NCBI GenBank assembly: GCA_963674975.1
Contig: OY771913.1
Span: 1,302,001 to 1,366,000 of the forward strand
Length of the DNA stretch: 64,000 nucleotides
Origin: UBA4781 sp963674975
Lineage (GTDB): Bacteria; Chloroflexota; Anaerolineae; Anaerolineales; Anaerolineaceae
Direction: 5' to 3'
Shown: piece after piece, positions 32,024 to 40,540 of the stretch
Position numbering within the stretch: the first letter of the stretch is position 1
How the letters are laid out: the number at the start of each line of letters is the position of its first letter
Program-made: the position numbers and the translations under genes
Notes under the pieces: generated by a model
What the model was told of the DNA's origin: nothing
Databases searched by the model: none
Seen by the model: only the letters and a program-made list of their open reading frames with translations

Positions 32024-33138
32024 AGTTCCCTTTCACAATATCTTGATTGATTGACCTCTCGCACCATCGCCAGATAATTTTCGAGAGGCACATAATCAGC
32101 AATGGAATTCCCTGATCCAACCGCATAACGTTCCCGTTCCCCACAGGTTTCGATCAGCACCCGTGTGCGTTTGCATACTTCATCAGGAGAAACGATCGAT
32201 AAAAAGTGCATGTCCATCCCTCCCAATACTGCGATGCGTCCATTAAATCGCTCCTGGAACTGCTGAACGGGAATGATGGTATCTTCGAAAGAATGCTTTC
32301 CGTCAATTTTGACATCCTCGATCAAATCTTCCATGATCTTCAAAACATTGCCGCAGCTGTGCAGAAAATATGGGATCCCTTTTTGATGAGCAAGGGCAGC
32401 ATTCTTCTTATGCCAGGGTAAGAAATATCTACGCAAATCATCGGGGGAGATCAAGGTGGAAGTCTTGAATCCCATATCGTCACCCGGAAAAATCGCTGCA
32501 ATATGCTCGAAATCAAGAATGTGCTGATAAAACTTTTGTTGAAGATCACCCACCCGTTCTGCAACCGCTTCAACCAGATCGGGAGTATCCATCAGGCAAT
32601 AACAAAGCTGCTCCATCGAAAAAATCCACGAAGTGCGCTCAAACACACCGCCGCCGTGGGAAACGATCAAGCCCATGCCTTCCGGAACATGCGCATTCAA
32701 GTATTCAAAAGGGAAAAAATCAAATTGAGAAATATCCGGAAATGGATATTCCTCAAAATCCTGCCAGGATGTGATCGCTCCATTCTTTTCATCTATCCAA
32801 AAGCGCATACCAATATCTTTTCCAGCTGTATTCTGGGCAGCGCTAGATCTACCCGGGAAAGGAAGCGCCAGCTCCAGACGAACGTAATCATATCCAAGTT
32901 CTCGCCAGAAAGCGATCACATTATCCAGATACATCCCCTGTGAAACATGATCACTCCCCGGGTCAACCCATTTTCTCCCCAGTACCTCACCCGCAACCCG
33001 CTTGATGATGCTGTCATCCACCAGAAATTCCGCAAGAGGGGGAACAGGCAATTTCTTTCTACCCATTAAATGGTCCATGAAGCGGTTGATATCAGGGCAG
33101 GGTTTTTCTAATCCGATGAGAGCGCTGCAAGGATCCAT
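32020..33138 (-). CDS. uroporphyrinogen decarboxylase (URO-D) family protein (2)
   Basis: 372 residues, longer and distinct from the adjacent paralogue. It has FLHSCGN (His260, Cys262), the first two zinc ligands of the MtaA/MtbA cobalamin methyltransferase subgroup, and a D-G-K-H-S-F-E-D segment (280-286). The expected third ligand cysteine near the C-terminus is replaced: the region reads GSGNSIADYVPLEN (341-354). It may be a diverged corrinoid-dependent methyltransferase or an uncharacterised URO-D clade found with sugar transporters. It starts two bases after the MalG-type stop. Confidence 0.8.
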   Translation of the reverse strand: MDPCSALIGLEKPCPDINRFMDHLMGRKKLPVPPLAEFLVDDSIIKRVAGEVLGRKWVDPGSDHVSQGMYLDNVIAFWRELGYDYVRLELALPFPGRSSAAQNTAGKDIGMRFWIDEKNGAITSWQDFEEYPFPDISQFDFFPFEYLNAHVPEGMGLIVSHGGGVFERTSWIFSMEQLCYCLMDTPDLVEAVAERVGDLQQKFYQHILDFEHIAAIFPGDDMGFKTSTLISPDDLRRYFLPWHKKNAALAHQKGIPYFLHSCGNVLKIMEDLIEDVKIDGKHSFEDTIIPVQQFQERFNGRIAVLGGMDMHFLSIVSPDEVCKRTRVLIETCGERERYAVGSGNSIADYVPLENYLAMVREVNQSRYCEREL

Positions 33139-33140
33139 AA

Positions 33141-33998
33141 TCAGCCTTTCATGGCGCCTTTCGTTAATCCCTGCACCAGATATTTCTGCAGGGAATAGAA
33201 AATAATAACGATCGGCAGACAGGCAAGCATAGAAGCGGCAGCGAACATCGACCAGTTTTCAGCATAAGGCTGGGTGAAGAAACGCATACCCAATGCCACC
33301 GTGTACATATTGTTGCCGCTTAGAATAATGCTGGCGAGATAATAATCGTTATAAAAACTGATGATGTTGAACAGAAAAACCACCATGATCATCGGCAAAC
33401 AGAGCGGAAAAGCGATCTTCGTAAATGCCTGCCAGTGGCTGGCTCCATCCAGATAAGCTGATTCTTCTATCTCATAGGGAAGCGCATCAAAATAGCCACG
33501 CATGAGCCAGGCGTTGAAGGGAATGGTGGTCCCCGCATAAATCAGGATCAATCCCAGAAAATTGTTCTGCAGCTGGATAAATACCGCGATCTTATATAAT
33601 GCCACAATTGTGACCGTGGCGGGCAGCATCTGCAGCAAGATCAAGAACATCAACCCATTTTTCTTCCCCTTGAATTGAAATCTTGAAAAGGCGTACGCCA
33701 TGGTGGTGGTTTCCAGCAATGCCAGCAGGCTCCCAAATAAAGTGACGATTGCACTGTTGCGCAGCCACTTTAAAAATTTCGTTTTCTCAAAAAGATGAAC
33801 ATAATTATCAAAGGTGATCTGTTTGGGGAATATAGTGGAAGAAAACAAAGAACTTCCCTTTGAAATAGAAGCATTTGCCATCCATACGATCGGGAAGAGC
33901 ACCACAATACAAACTATGATCAAAACCAGCCGGGTCAGATTCGTCGAAAGGAAATTCCGAATTTTCTTTTTTGTTTTTGGATCACTGAAATTCTTCAT
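33141..33998 (-). CDS. sugar ABC transporter permease, MalG type (second system)
   Basis: 285 residues with six helices. The EAA loop reads EIEESAYLDGASHWQAFTKIAFPLCLP (about 176-202), and the C-terminus is the usual LVQGLTKGAMKG. Overlaps the upstream permease by four bases. Belongs to the CUT1 family; no ATPase gene accompanies it, as in the first system. Confidence 0.93.
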   Translation of the reverse strand: MKNFSDPKTKKKIRNFLSTNLTRLVLIIVCIVVLFPIVWMANASISKGSSLFSSTIFPKQITFDNYVHLFEKTKFLKWLRNSAIVTLFGSLLALLETTTMAYAFSRFQFKGKKNGLMFLILLQMLPATVTIVALYKIAVFIQLQNNFLGLILIYAGTTIPFNAWLMRGYFDALPYEIEESAYLDGASHWQAFTKIAFPLCLPMIMVVFLFNIISFYNDYYLASIILSGNNMYTVALGMRFFTQPYAENWSMFAAASMLACLPIVIIFYSLQKYLVQGLTKGAMKG

Positions 33999-34933
33999 TC
34001 TTTTACCTCACGAAAAGCGCCGGTCATCGATAAATTAATCAGCGTCATTCCACCCACAATCAAGAAAATAAGCAGTCCATTTGCCGAAGCCAGACCATAA
34101 TCAAAATTCGTGGCGCCAAACGCCACCTTATACATATAGGTTGACAGCAGATCCGTTGCCCCTGCCATTGCGGAGGGACTCTTGAATGGACCACCCTCGG
34201 TCAACAAATAGATCACCCCGAAGTTCCCAAAGTTCATTGCAAAACCCGAAACCATCAGGGGCAGCACGATCGAACGCAGCATGGGCAGCGTGATATTCCA
34301 GAAGGTCTGCCATGTGTTGGCTCCATCCACACGACATGCGTCATACAGTTCTTCAGGAATACTCTGCAATCCCCCCAGAAATGCCGACATCATAAAAGGA
34401 TATCCGATCCAGATATTCACAAGCAAAACAGTTGCCCTCGCCCAGGTTGAATTCGAAAGCCAGGGAACAGCCGATAAACCTATTCCGGTCAGCATGCGAT
34501 TGATCGGTCCAAATGAAGAGTTGAAAAGACCTTTCCAGGTCAGAATGGTGATCGTCGATGGTAAAGCCCAGGGCAGGATCAACAGCACCCGATAAAGATT
34601 CCTTTCAACTATCCGTTTATTATTAAGCAGCAATGCAAGGATCAGTCCAACCAGAGCAGCGCCGACGGTTGAAATAATAGCCCATTCAATATTCCATGAA
34701 AAGACACCTAAAAATTCTCCGCGGCTGCTTCCAACAAAAATCTTGGCATAATTATCAAGACCTATCCACCCCCAATCTTGTAGATGGCGCAGTGAATAAT
34801 TGGTAAATGAATAATAAATAGTCATCAATCCGGGAATAACAATCGAAAATAGGATCGCCGCAAGACCAGGTACCAAATAGAAATATGGGTAAACTGCTTT
34901 TTTCTGCTTTAAGCTCTTCGCTAATGTCCTCAT
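33995..34933 (-). CDS. sugar ABC transporter permease, MalF type (second system)
   Basis: 312 residues with a single short cytoplasmic N-terminus and six helices, shorter than the MalF-type subunit of the first system. The EAA loop EELYDACRVDGANTWQTFWNITLPMLR lies near residue 197-223. It partners the following MalG-type permease. Preceded by a strong hairpin that separates it from the binding-protein gene. Confidence 0.93.
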   Translation of the reverse strand: MRTLAKSLKQKKAVYPYFYLVPGLAAILFSIVIPGLMTIYYSFTNYSLRHLQDWGWIGLDNYAKIFVGSSRGEFLGVFSWNIEWAIISTVGAALVGLILALLLNNKRIVERNLYRVLLILPWALPSTITILTWKGLFNSSFGPINRMLTGIGLSAVPWLSNSTWARATVLLVNIWIGYPFMMSAFLGGLQSIPEELYDACRVDGANTWQTFWNITLPMLRSIVLPLMVSGFAMNFGNFGVIYLLTEGGPFKSPSAMAGATDLLSTYMYKVAFGATNFDYGLASANGLLIFLIVGGMTLINLSMTGAFREVKE

Positions 34934-34947
34934 GGCTGCTCCAAAAC

Positions 34948-34983
34948 AAATGTAGAGTTGGAGAAATCCCCAACTCTACATTT
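34948..34983 (-). other. intercistronic hairpin between binding protein and permease genes
   Basis: AAATGTAGAGTTGG pairs perfectly with CCAACTCTACATTT (14 bases) around an eight-base loop. It begins 10 bases after the binding-protein stop. A TTTGTTTT run follows on the minus strand, so it could terminate part of the transcripts as well as stabilise the upstream message. Confidence 0.85.
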
Positions 34984-34993
34984 TTAATTAAGC

Positions 34994-36277
34994 TTACTCA
35001 ATACCTGCAAGGGAGGTAAGAATTAGTTCCTGTGCTTCCGCCATAGCGGCAGCAACATCTGTTTCACCATGCACGGCTGTCAGGAAAGCCGTGGTGGCAG
35101 GAGTCCATACATAATTCATCTCATCGATATTGGGTAATGGTTCGCTCACTTCCAATTGGCTCATCCAGGCAGCCAGTTCAACATCAGAAGCCAGGGCAGA
35201 ATCTTCCAGAACGCTGGAATATACAGGGATATTGCCAGAATTGGCTTCATACAGCGGCTTTCCAACATTCGCCCCAATATACTGCACAAGGCTGATCGCT
35301 TCAGATTGATGTTCTGAATAGGCGCTCACCGAAAAACCCGTATAAGTAGCGAAAGGTTTGGGTGCACCCACGCCATCAATCACCGGAATAGGTGCAACGC
35401 CCACATCAATACCAGCTGCTTTATAAGAGGGCACCATAGAGGGGTTGGTGATGATCATAGCTGATTTGCCCTCGGAGAAGTATGCATCCATCACCTCCCA
35501 TGTCACATCGGCTGGCATTAATCCTTCAACAGCAACCAGGTCACAAATGTACTGCAGCCCGGCAATTCCTTCAGGAGTATCGAAACCAATATCGCTGGTA
35601 TCCCATCCACTCCCGGTCCAATTGAAGACATACCCGCCAAATGCAGAGAAAAACGGATAGCTGTACCAGAAGCTGTCGACCTGATAGAGCAAGCCGTATT
35701 CATCTCCAACGGTCAGCTCTTTAGAAACAGAGATCAGATCCTGCATTGTGGCTGGCGCTTCAGGAACTTTTGCCTTGTTGTAAACCAGGGCATTTACATC
35801 TGCTGAAATCGGTACACCCAGCAGCTGCCCATCGACCATAAAGGCATCCAGCGCTCCGGATAAATATGAATCCGCATCGGTGAATTCATCCTGAATTGGG
35901 ACAATCAATCCACCCAGATAATGCCCACCGACATAGTTATTCACCGTCATGAACACATCCGGACCTTCTCCGGCGGGGATAGCAACGGGAATATTATTGA
36001 GCATCTCAAATTGATTCCCTTCGGTGATATTGACAGTGTTCCCTGTTTCTGCTGCCCAAGCTTCAATCACCTGTCCGGCAGCAGCCATGGCATCTGTTCC
36101 AACGCGGTCAAGGATCCATACTTCAAGAGCAACTGGTTCTTTTTCTTCAACCTGTGTTTCTGCAGCTGGCTCTTCTTCTGTACTTTCGACTTCCCCATTG
36201 CCGGTGCATCCTGCTATCAAACCCATCAAAACAACCAACGCAACAGCAAAACGCAACCATTTCGATTTTGTAGTCAT
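34994..36277 (-). CDS. sugar ABC transporter substrate-binding lipoprotein (second system)
   Basis: About 427 residues. Lipobox LIAGCTGN follows a typical signal, then an acidic linker and a family-1 binding fold (EVWILDR…IPAGEGPDVFMTVN). The longest frame opens at 36346, but GGAGG lies five bases before ATG 36275-36277, and only this start gives a proper lipoprotein signal. First structural gene of the operon, 66 bases after the LacI gene. Substrate not determinable from sequence; the operon enzymes point to a substituted alpha-glucan oligosaccharide. Confidence 0.93.
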   Translation of the reverse strand: MTTKSKWLRFAVALVVLMGLIAGCTGNGEVESTEEEPAAETQVEEKEPVALEVWILDRVGTDAMAAAGQVIEAWAAETGNTVNITEGNQFEMLNNIPVAIPAGEGPDVFMTVNNYVGGHYLGGLIVPIQDEFTDADSYLSGALDAFMVDGQLLGVPISADVNALVYNKAKVPEAPATMQDLISVSKELTVGDEYGLLYQVDSFWYSYPFFSAFGGYVFNWTGSGWDTSDIGFDTPEGIAGLQYICDLVAVEGLMPADVTWEVMDAYFSEGKSAMIITNPSMVPSYKAAGIDVGVAPIPVIDGVGAPKPFATYTGFSVSAYSEHQSEAISLVQYIGANVGKPLYEANSGNIPVYSSVLEDSALASDVELAAWMSQLEVSEPLPNIDEMNYVWTPATTAFLTAVHGETDVAAAMAEAQELILTSLAGIE

Positions 36278-36342
36278 GAAATCCTCCAAGATAGTATTTT
36301 GGAAATTAATAAAAAGAAAATAGTTAAGTGAGCACCTCCTTT

Positions 36343-37344
36343 TCAAGCAACTGATTGTCTTGAAACAAGTTCTGGGGATACAAGGATCTGTTCGGTTTGT
36401 CTTTCAGGATCCAATAATTTCTTTAATAAAATTTGGGCTGCAATGCTTCCCAGCTCTCCGGCACCATTGAACACCGCGCTGACAGGTGGATCAAGATACT
36501 GATAAATATAGTTATCGGCATACCCAATTACAGCAAGGTCCCTCGGAATTTGTAAATGCAGCTGCCTTGCGACCTTCAAGGTGTTGAGGACAGCGATATC
36601 AGAAACTGCAAACACTGCAGTTGGATGATCTGACCCGGAAAGGATTTCCACCAAGTCGCTGATCATTTCCTCCGAAGATTCCGCCATGTTCGAACACCAG
36701 GCAGGTTGGAATGGGAGATTCTTTTCTGAAATCCTCTTCTTGAACTGTTCGATCAAGCGATATGAAACACCGGCATTCCCTTTTTCTCCAACCATACAAA
36801 TCTTTTGGTATCCGTGTTCCGCCAGATGATCTACTGCCAGCCGAACAGCCCCATGGATATCTGCATCCACATAATCAAGCCCTTCATTCTCTTCGGTGCG
36901 CCCGATCAATACAAAGGGGATGGACTCTTTTTTAAGGATCTCAATGCGTTTATCCTGCAGTTGAACATGCAGCAAGATCACTCCATCCATCTGGTGCCCG
37001 CGAGCTGCTGCCTCAAGCTCCAGCCAGGAATTAGCCCGATCAAGAGTCGGGTGCATGAAAAGGCGATAATCACTTTTCTCCAGCACCTCACCGACTCCAT
37101 TGATCAATTGCGTGAATGAGATCTGATTTTTATACACCGTCAAAGGGGAGACAATGGAGATGGTAAACGTCTGTCCGCTTGCCAGCGCTCGGGCGAAGCT
37201 CTTGGGTTCATATTTCAGATCCCGGATCGCCTTTTCAACGCGGGCAGTTGTTTCAGGACTGACCCTCCCACTCTTATTGATCACATAAGAGACAGTCGCG
37301 ATCGAAGTACCTGCTGCTTTTGCAATATCGTAAATTGAAGTCAT
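36343..37344 (-). CDS. LacI-family repressor of the corrinoid/URO-D sugar operon
   Basis: 333 residues with helix-turn-helix SIYDIAKAAGTSIATVSYVINKSGRVS (about 3-29), hinge ALASGQTFTISIV and a sugar-binding-like effector domain. It heads the second sugar operon. Two identical palindromic operators flank its promoter, so it probably represses itself and, by read-through, the genes down to the corrinoid protein. Note the Tyr-Val in SYVIN where SRVLN is more common. Confidence 0.94.
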   Translation of the reverse strand: MTSIYDIAKAAGTSIATVSYVINKSGRVSPETTARVEKAIRDLKYEPKSFARALASGQTFTISIVSPLTVYKNQISFTQLINGVGEVLEKSDYRLFMHPTLDRANSWLELEAAARGHQMDGVILLHVQLQDKRIEILKKESIPFVLIGRTEENEGLDYVDADIHGAVRLAVDHLAEHGYQKICMVGEKGNAGVSYRLIEQFKKRISEKNLPFQPAWCSNMAESSEEMISDLVEILSGSDHPTAVFAVSDIAVLNTLKVARQLHLQIPRDLAVIGYADNYIYQYLDPPVSAVFNGAGELGSIAAQILLKKLLDPERQTEQILVSPELVSRQSVA

Positions 37345-37350
37345 ATTTGT

Positions 37351-37397
37351 TTAAGCGCTTAAGCATTTGGATTTAAAAAAATTGCTTAAGCGCTTAA
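37351..37397 (-). promoter_or_regulatory. pair of identical LacI operators
   Basis: The perfect palindrome TTAAGCGCTTAA occurs twice, at 37351-37362 and 37386-37397, with centres 35 bases apart (more than three helical turns). The upstream copy abuts the -10 box; the second lies in the leader just before the ATG. Central CG matches LacI/GalR sites. Two sites allow cooperative or looped binding. Confidence 0.88.
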
Positions 37398-37426
37398 ATT
37401 ATATACATATGTTTTCCCAAATGCAA
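37398..37426 (-). promoter_or_regulatory. promoter of the second sugar operon
   Basis: TTGCAT (37421-37426), a 17-base spacer and consensus TATAAT (37398-37403) on the minus strand. The -10 box touches the operator at 37386-37397. An 8-base inverted repeat (TTCCCAAA 37414-37421, TTTGGGAA 37432-37439) spans the -35 region and may end the upstream lipoprotein transcript. Confidence 0.85.
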
Positions 37427-37460
37427 GCACTTTTGGGAATTCAAATCCTCAATAGATGAT

Positions 37461-38663
37461 CTAGTTAATTTCCACCGCTCCCAGATCGCAGGGTGCCATC
37501 CTGCTGACACCACGCTGATCGAACAGGATAATGCAATCATCAACAGAAAGCAGATCTGCTGCAGGACTGCCCTGCTCCAGGAGATGCGTCAGGGTGAATC
37601 CACCGTTATCTGCCAGGGGCTCGAACAACAAATCGCCCGAAAACTCCGCGGCACAGCTTCCATCTGCCACCCAGTTATTCGCATTCAAGGCAATTTCCGA
37701 ATTGCGACCCATCAAGCAATCTGCAGTGCCGTATTCTCCTAACCGTGTGCGGTTGTTGGCAATAATATTGTTTTGAAAATTCAACTGTCCCCTCACCGCG
37801 TCTTTCTCGCCACTACCTTCTGCAGTTATCCCGCCCCCGTTGGTAGCTTCATTCTCTACAATAGTGCTGCTGGTAATGAGCGCCATTCCATTGATGTAAA
37901 TTCCTCCACCATCCGCATTGCTTGTATTTCCACTAATAGTTGAATTGGTAAGATAGAGTTCACCCAAACAGGCAATATGGATTCCTCCCCCTTTGCCTTT
38001 CGCGCTGTTTCCATAAATGGAAGAATTCTCAATGGTCACGGGACCGCTCATGATCTTTATAGCTCCACCCGTTTTACATTCGGTAAAATAATCTCCCCCG
38101 CCTTTGGCGATATTGTCATGGATACTGCTGTTTCGGATATATAAAGTCCCATCATTCAATATGCCACCGCCTGCGCTGGCTTGATTTTCACGGATATCCA
38201 CATTTTCCAGGGTTAGATCGCCCTCGTTTCGAACCGCACCGCCTGAACGGATATCTCCGATCGGATTGCCGAAACGCATGGTCAAATGACGAATAACCAC
38301 GGTGCTGCCTTCAGAAATTAGAAATATGCGATCATCAGCCTCATCTGCACTTTTCGCTGCCTGCAGAATCGTTATTATTTGCCCCTTGCCTTGAATAATG
38401 ACATCTTTTGAAACAGTGATCCCTACTTCGGTGTGAATAGGATCTTCCACACTGATGATCATACCGGCAGCCGTCATATCTGCATCAATCGCATCTTGAA
38501 TGCTGCTGAACATGCAGCCCTCTGCACATACGCTGATATCAAATTTCGGAATAACTGTCTGGGTTGGCTCAAATGCCATGCCGGAAGACAAACTTCCCTT
38601 CGAACAGGCTGCCAGTACGCTGAACCCTGCAAGGGAAAAAGCTATTTTAAGTATCTTTTTCAT
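37461..38663 (-). CDS. lipoprotein with right-handed beta-helix and choice-of-anchor Q ending
   Basis: About 400 residues. Lipobox VLAACSKG follows a short signal. A parallel beta-helix follows, with repeated short segments such as GGGILNDGTLYIRNSSIHDN, GGGIHIACLGELYLTNSTISGN and GGGIYINGMALITSSTIVEN. The ending (DQRGVSRMAPCDLGAVE) is typical of choice-of-anchor Q proteins. Surface-anchored; it may bind or cleave polysaccharide, but no catalytic residues can be assigned. Start chosen at the inner ATG (38661-38663) with GAAG upstream, giving a normal signal peptide. Confidence 0.85.
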   Translation of the reverse strand: MKKILKIAFSLAGFSVLAACSKGSLSSGMAFEPTQTVIPKFDISVCAEGCMFSSIQDAIDADMTAAGMIISVEDPIHTEVGITVSKDVIIQGKGQIITILQAAKSADEADDRIFLISEGSTVVIRHLTMRFGNPIGDIRSGGAVRNEGDLTLENVDIRENQASAGGGILNDGTLYIRNSSIHDNIAKGGGDYFTECKTGGAIKIMSGPVTIENSSIYGNSAKGKGGGIHIACLGELYLTNSTISGNTSNADGGGIYINGMALITSSTIVENEATNGGGITAEGSGEKDAVRGQLNFQNNIIANNRTRLGEYGTADCLMGRNSEIALNANNWVADGSCAAEFSGDLLFEPLADNGGFTLTHLLEQGSPAADLLSVDDCIILFDQRGVSRMAPCDLGAVEIN

Positions 38664-38780
38664 TAATTCTTCTCTCAATAGAATTCTATTTCATCATATA
38701 TTAACAAATCCAACCCGTTTTGCTATGCGTCATTCATCCTATTCCATTTTATTCATGGGATAATTATTTGAAGGAAAAAG

Positions 38781-39380
38781 ATGCACACACAAGATAACCG
38801 CGAAAGAGAAGTCAAATTCTACCTGTCCGATCTGCATGATCAGAAGAGAATCCTGGAGAATGCCGGAGCCATTCTTATAAAAGACCGTGTTCATGAATTG
38901 AACTACCGCTTTGATACAAGCACAAGTTCATTGAAAGAAAATCACCAAATGCTCCGGCTGCGAAAAGACGATCAAGTCCATCTTACTTTTAAAGATCAAA
39001 CCAGTCTTTCGGAAGGAATAGCCGACCGGAGAGAATTAGAAATTAGTATCGATGATTTTAATACTGCGCTGTTGATGCTGGAAGCACTGGGGCTTTCTGT
39101 TTTTATCATCTATGAAAAATACCGCACAACCTACCATTTAAACCAATGCGAAGTCGTGCTGGATGAACTGCCATTTGGAAATTTCCTGGAAATTGAAGGG
39201 GTTTCCGTTGAGTCAATAAAGGCAGCCGCCGATCTTCTTGAATTGGACTGGAAAGATCACACCACCTTCAGCTACCTGGAACTTTTCTATCATCTTAAGG
39301 CAAAGAAGAGTCTGCAAATTGATCATATTCTTTTCGAAAATTTCAAGGACATGAAATTTGAAGAGGCAGATTTCTTTTAA
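38781..39380 (+). CDS. CYTH-domain protein (class IV adenylate cyclase-like)
   Basis: 199 residues with the CYTH tunnel-fold signature ExExK (EREVK, near residue 8-12). Later conserved features include LRLRKDD, LTFKDQ, RRELEISI and FLEIEG. Members are class IV (CyaB) adenylate cyclases, thiamine triphosphatases or polyphosphatases that act on triphosphates. GAAGG precedes the ATG. A terminator overlaps the 3' end. Divergent from the beta-helix lipoprotein gene. The exact substrate is open. Confidence 0.82.
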   Translation: MHTQDNREREVKFYLSDLHDQKRILENAGAILIKDRVHELNYRFDTSTSSLKENHQMLRLRKDDQVHLTFKDQTSLSEGIADRRELEISIDDFNTALLMLEALGLSVFIIYEKYRTTYHLNQCEVVLDELPFGNFLEIEGVSVESIKAAADLLELDWKDHTTFSYLELFYHLKAKKSLQIDHILFENFKDMKFEEADFF

Positions 39381-39396
39381 AAACCTGCCTCTTTTT
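39361..39396 (+). terminator. terminator overlapping the end of the CYTH gene
   Basis: AAGAGGCAG (39361-39369) pairs with CTGCCTCTT (39385-39393), followed by TTTTT. The left arm lies inside the coding sequence. Confidence 0.85.
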
Positions 39397-39443
39397 GAAC
39401 GTCCATAGAACAAAATATCCCCTAGCAATTTATCTCAATATCT

Positions 39444-39947
39444 TCATTCTTTAATTTGTTCCCATATTTCAACAGGAACCAGCTGCTCTATTTGTTCCTC
39501 TATTTCATAATAGACTGCACGGTCATTTGATGAAAGAACAGACACGCTTGGAATGACATATTTTTCTCCCCCAGCCTGGATCTTCACCGAAGTAGCGCTG
39601 CCGCCCACAAGAACATCCTCAGATTCTTTCCAATTACTGCGAAGTATTTTGTTCGTTCGAAGCCATGAATAAAAATCATCCCACTGCTCCTCCTCTACCT
39701 GAAAAGTAAAAATTTCGTTTTGTCCCTCATCTTCTTCGTACCCTTTTTTATAGGTCAGAACACCCTTCCCATCGGGATCAATTTCGATCTCATATTGATA
39801 ATAATATTCCGGAGGAAGTGCTCCGGTATTCCAGTAATAATACAACGTGAAATCACCCGGTCGGGTCTCTGTTATCGGTGAGCAGGCTGCAAGCATAAAA
39901 ATCCCAACGAGAATTAGAATATTCAAAAGTCTTTTTCCACGTTTCAT
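39444..39947 (-). CDS. small lipoprotein, unknown
   Basis: About 167 residues. Signal MKRGKRLLNILILVGIFM ends in lipobox LAAC (Cys about 22). The mature part is a beta-rich domain with many Tyr, Glu and Asp (YYYWNTGALPPEYYYQYEIE). I do not recognise the family. The longest frame opens at 40058, but GGAGG lies four bases before ATG 39945-39947. Divergent from the HEAT-like gene, sharing a 41-base gap. Confidence 0.75.
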   Translation of the reverse strand: MKRGKRLLNILILVGIFMLAACSPITETRPGDFTLYYYWNTGALPPEYYYQYEIEIDPDGKGVLTYKKGYEEDEGQNEIFTFQVEEEQWDDFYSWLRTNKILRSNWKESEDVLVGGSATSVKIQAGGEKYVIPSVSVLSSNDRAVYYEIEEQIEQLVPVEIWEQIKE

Positions 39948-39988
39948 ATTTCCTCCAGTTACAATATAATCATAACGAAAAAAGGCAT

Positions 39989-40540
39989 ATGTTGGTTCCC
40001 ATGAATGAGATCCTTGAACTGTTGCAGGGAGGCGATCGCCGCTCAATCGGTCAGGCAAATAACATAGTTAAGATGGTACAGGAAAATCCTGCCTGCTTCA
40101 AGCTCCTGTTTCAGGGCTTTTATGAAAGCGATCCTATCATTCGCATGCGTACTGCCGATGCGGTGGAAAAGGTTGCGGCTGCCGCTCCCGAATTGGTCAT
40201 TCCTTACAAACAAGAATTTCTGGCTCTCATCCGCCAGATCGATCAGATGGAAGTATTGTGGCATTTCGCTCAGATCATTCCTCGTTTATCATTATCAGTA
40301 GATGAAATTAGAGCACTTTATCCAACCATCGTAGAGTATCTATCCCATTCCAGCGCCATTGTGAAAACCTCCGCCATGCAGTGCCTGTATGACCTTTCTC
40401 TGCAAGAGCCTTCCCTGCTGCCAGCAACCATATCACATTTGCAGGATGGATCGAAAAGTCCGCAAAAAGCGCTTCAAACACGCAGCCGAAAACTAATCAA
40501 ATGTTTAGAGAGGAAAACTTATGTCGAAAAAAGCAAATGA
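39989..40540 (+). CDS. HEAT-repeat-like helical protein
   Basis: 183 residues, nearly all alpha-helical. Repeated pairs of helices (DPIIRMRTADAVEKVAAAAPELVIPY, SAIVKTSAMQCLYDLSLQEPSLLP) resemble HEAT/ARM repeats. Such proteins are scaffolds; there is no catalytic signature. Start either at 39989 or at the ATG four codons later. It overlaps the following membrane-protein gene by 20 bases, suggesting the two are made together. Confidence 0.75.
   Translation: MLVPMNEILELLQGGDRRSIGQANNIVKMVQENPACFKLLFQGFYESDPIIRMRTADAVEKVAAAAPELVIPYKQEFLALIRQIDQMEVLWHFAQIIPRLSLSVDEIRALYPTIVEYLSHSSAIVKTSAMQCLYDLSLQEPSLLPATISHLQDGSKSPQKALQTRSRKLIKCLERKTYVEKSK

Noticed and set aside
30956..33138. URO-D genes as haem biosynthesis hemE
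   Set aside because: Two diverged copies inside a sugar operon, without other haem genes and with altered motifs, argue against uroporphyrinogen as substrate.
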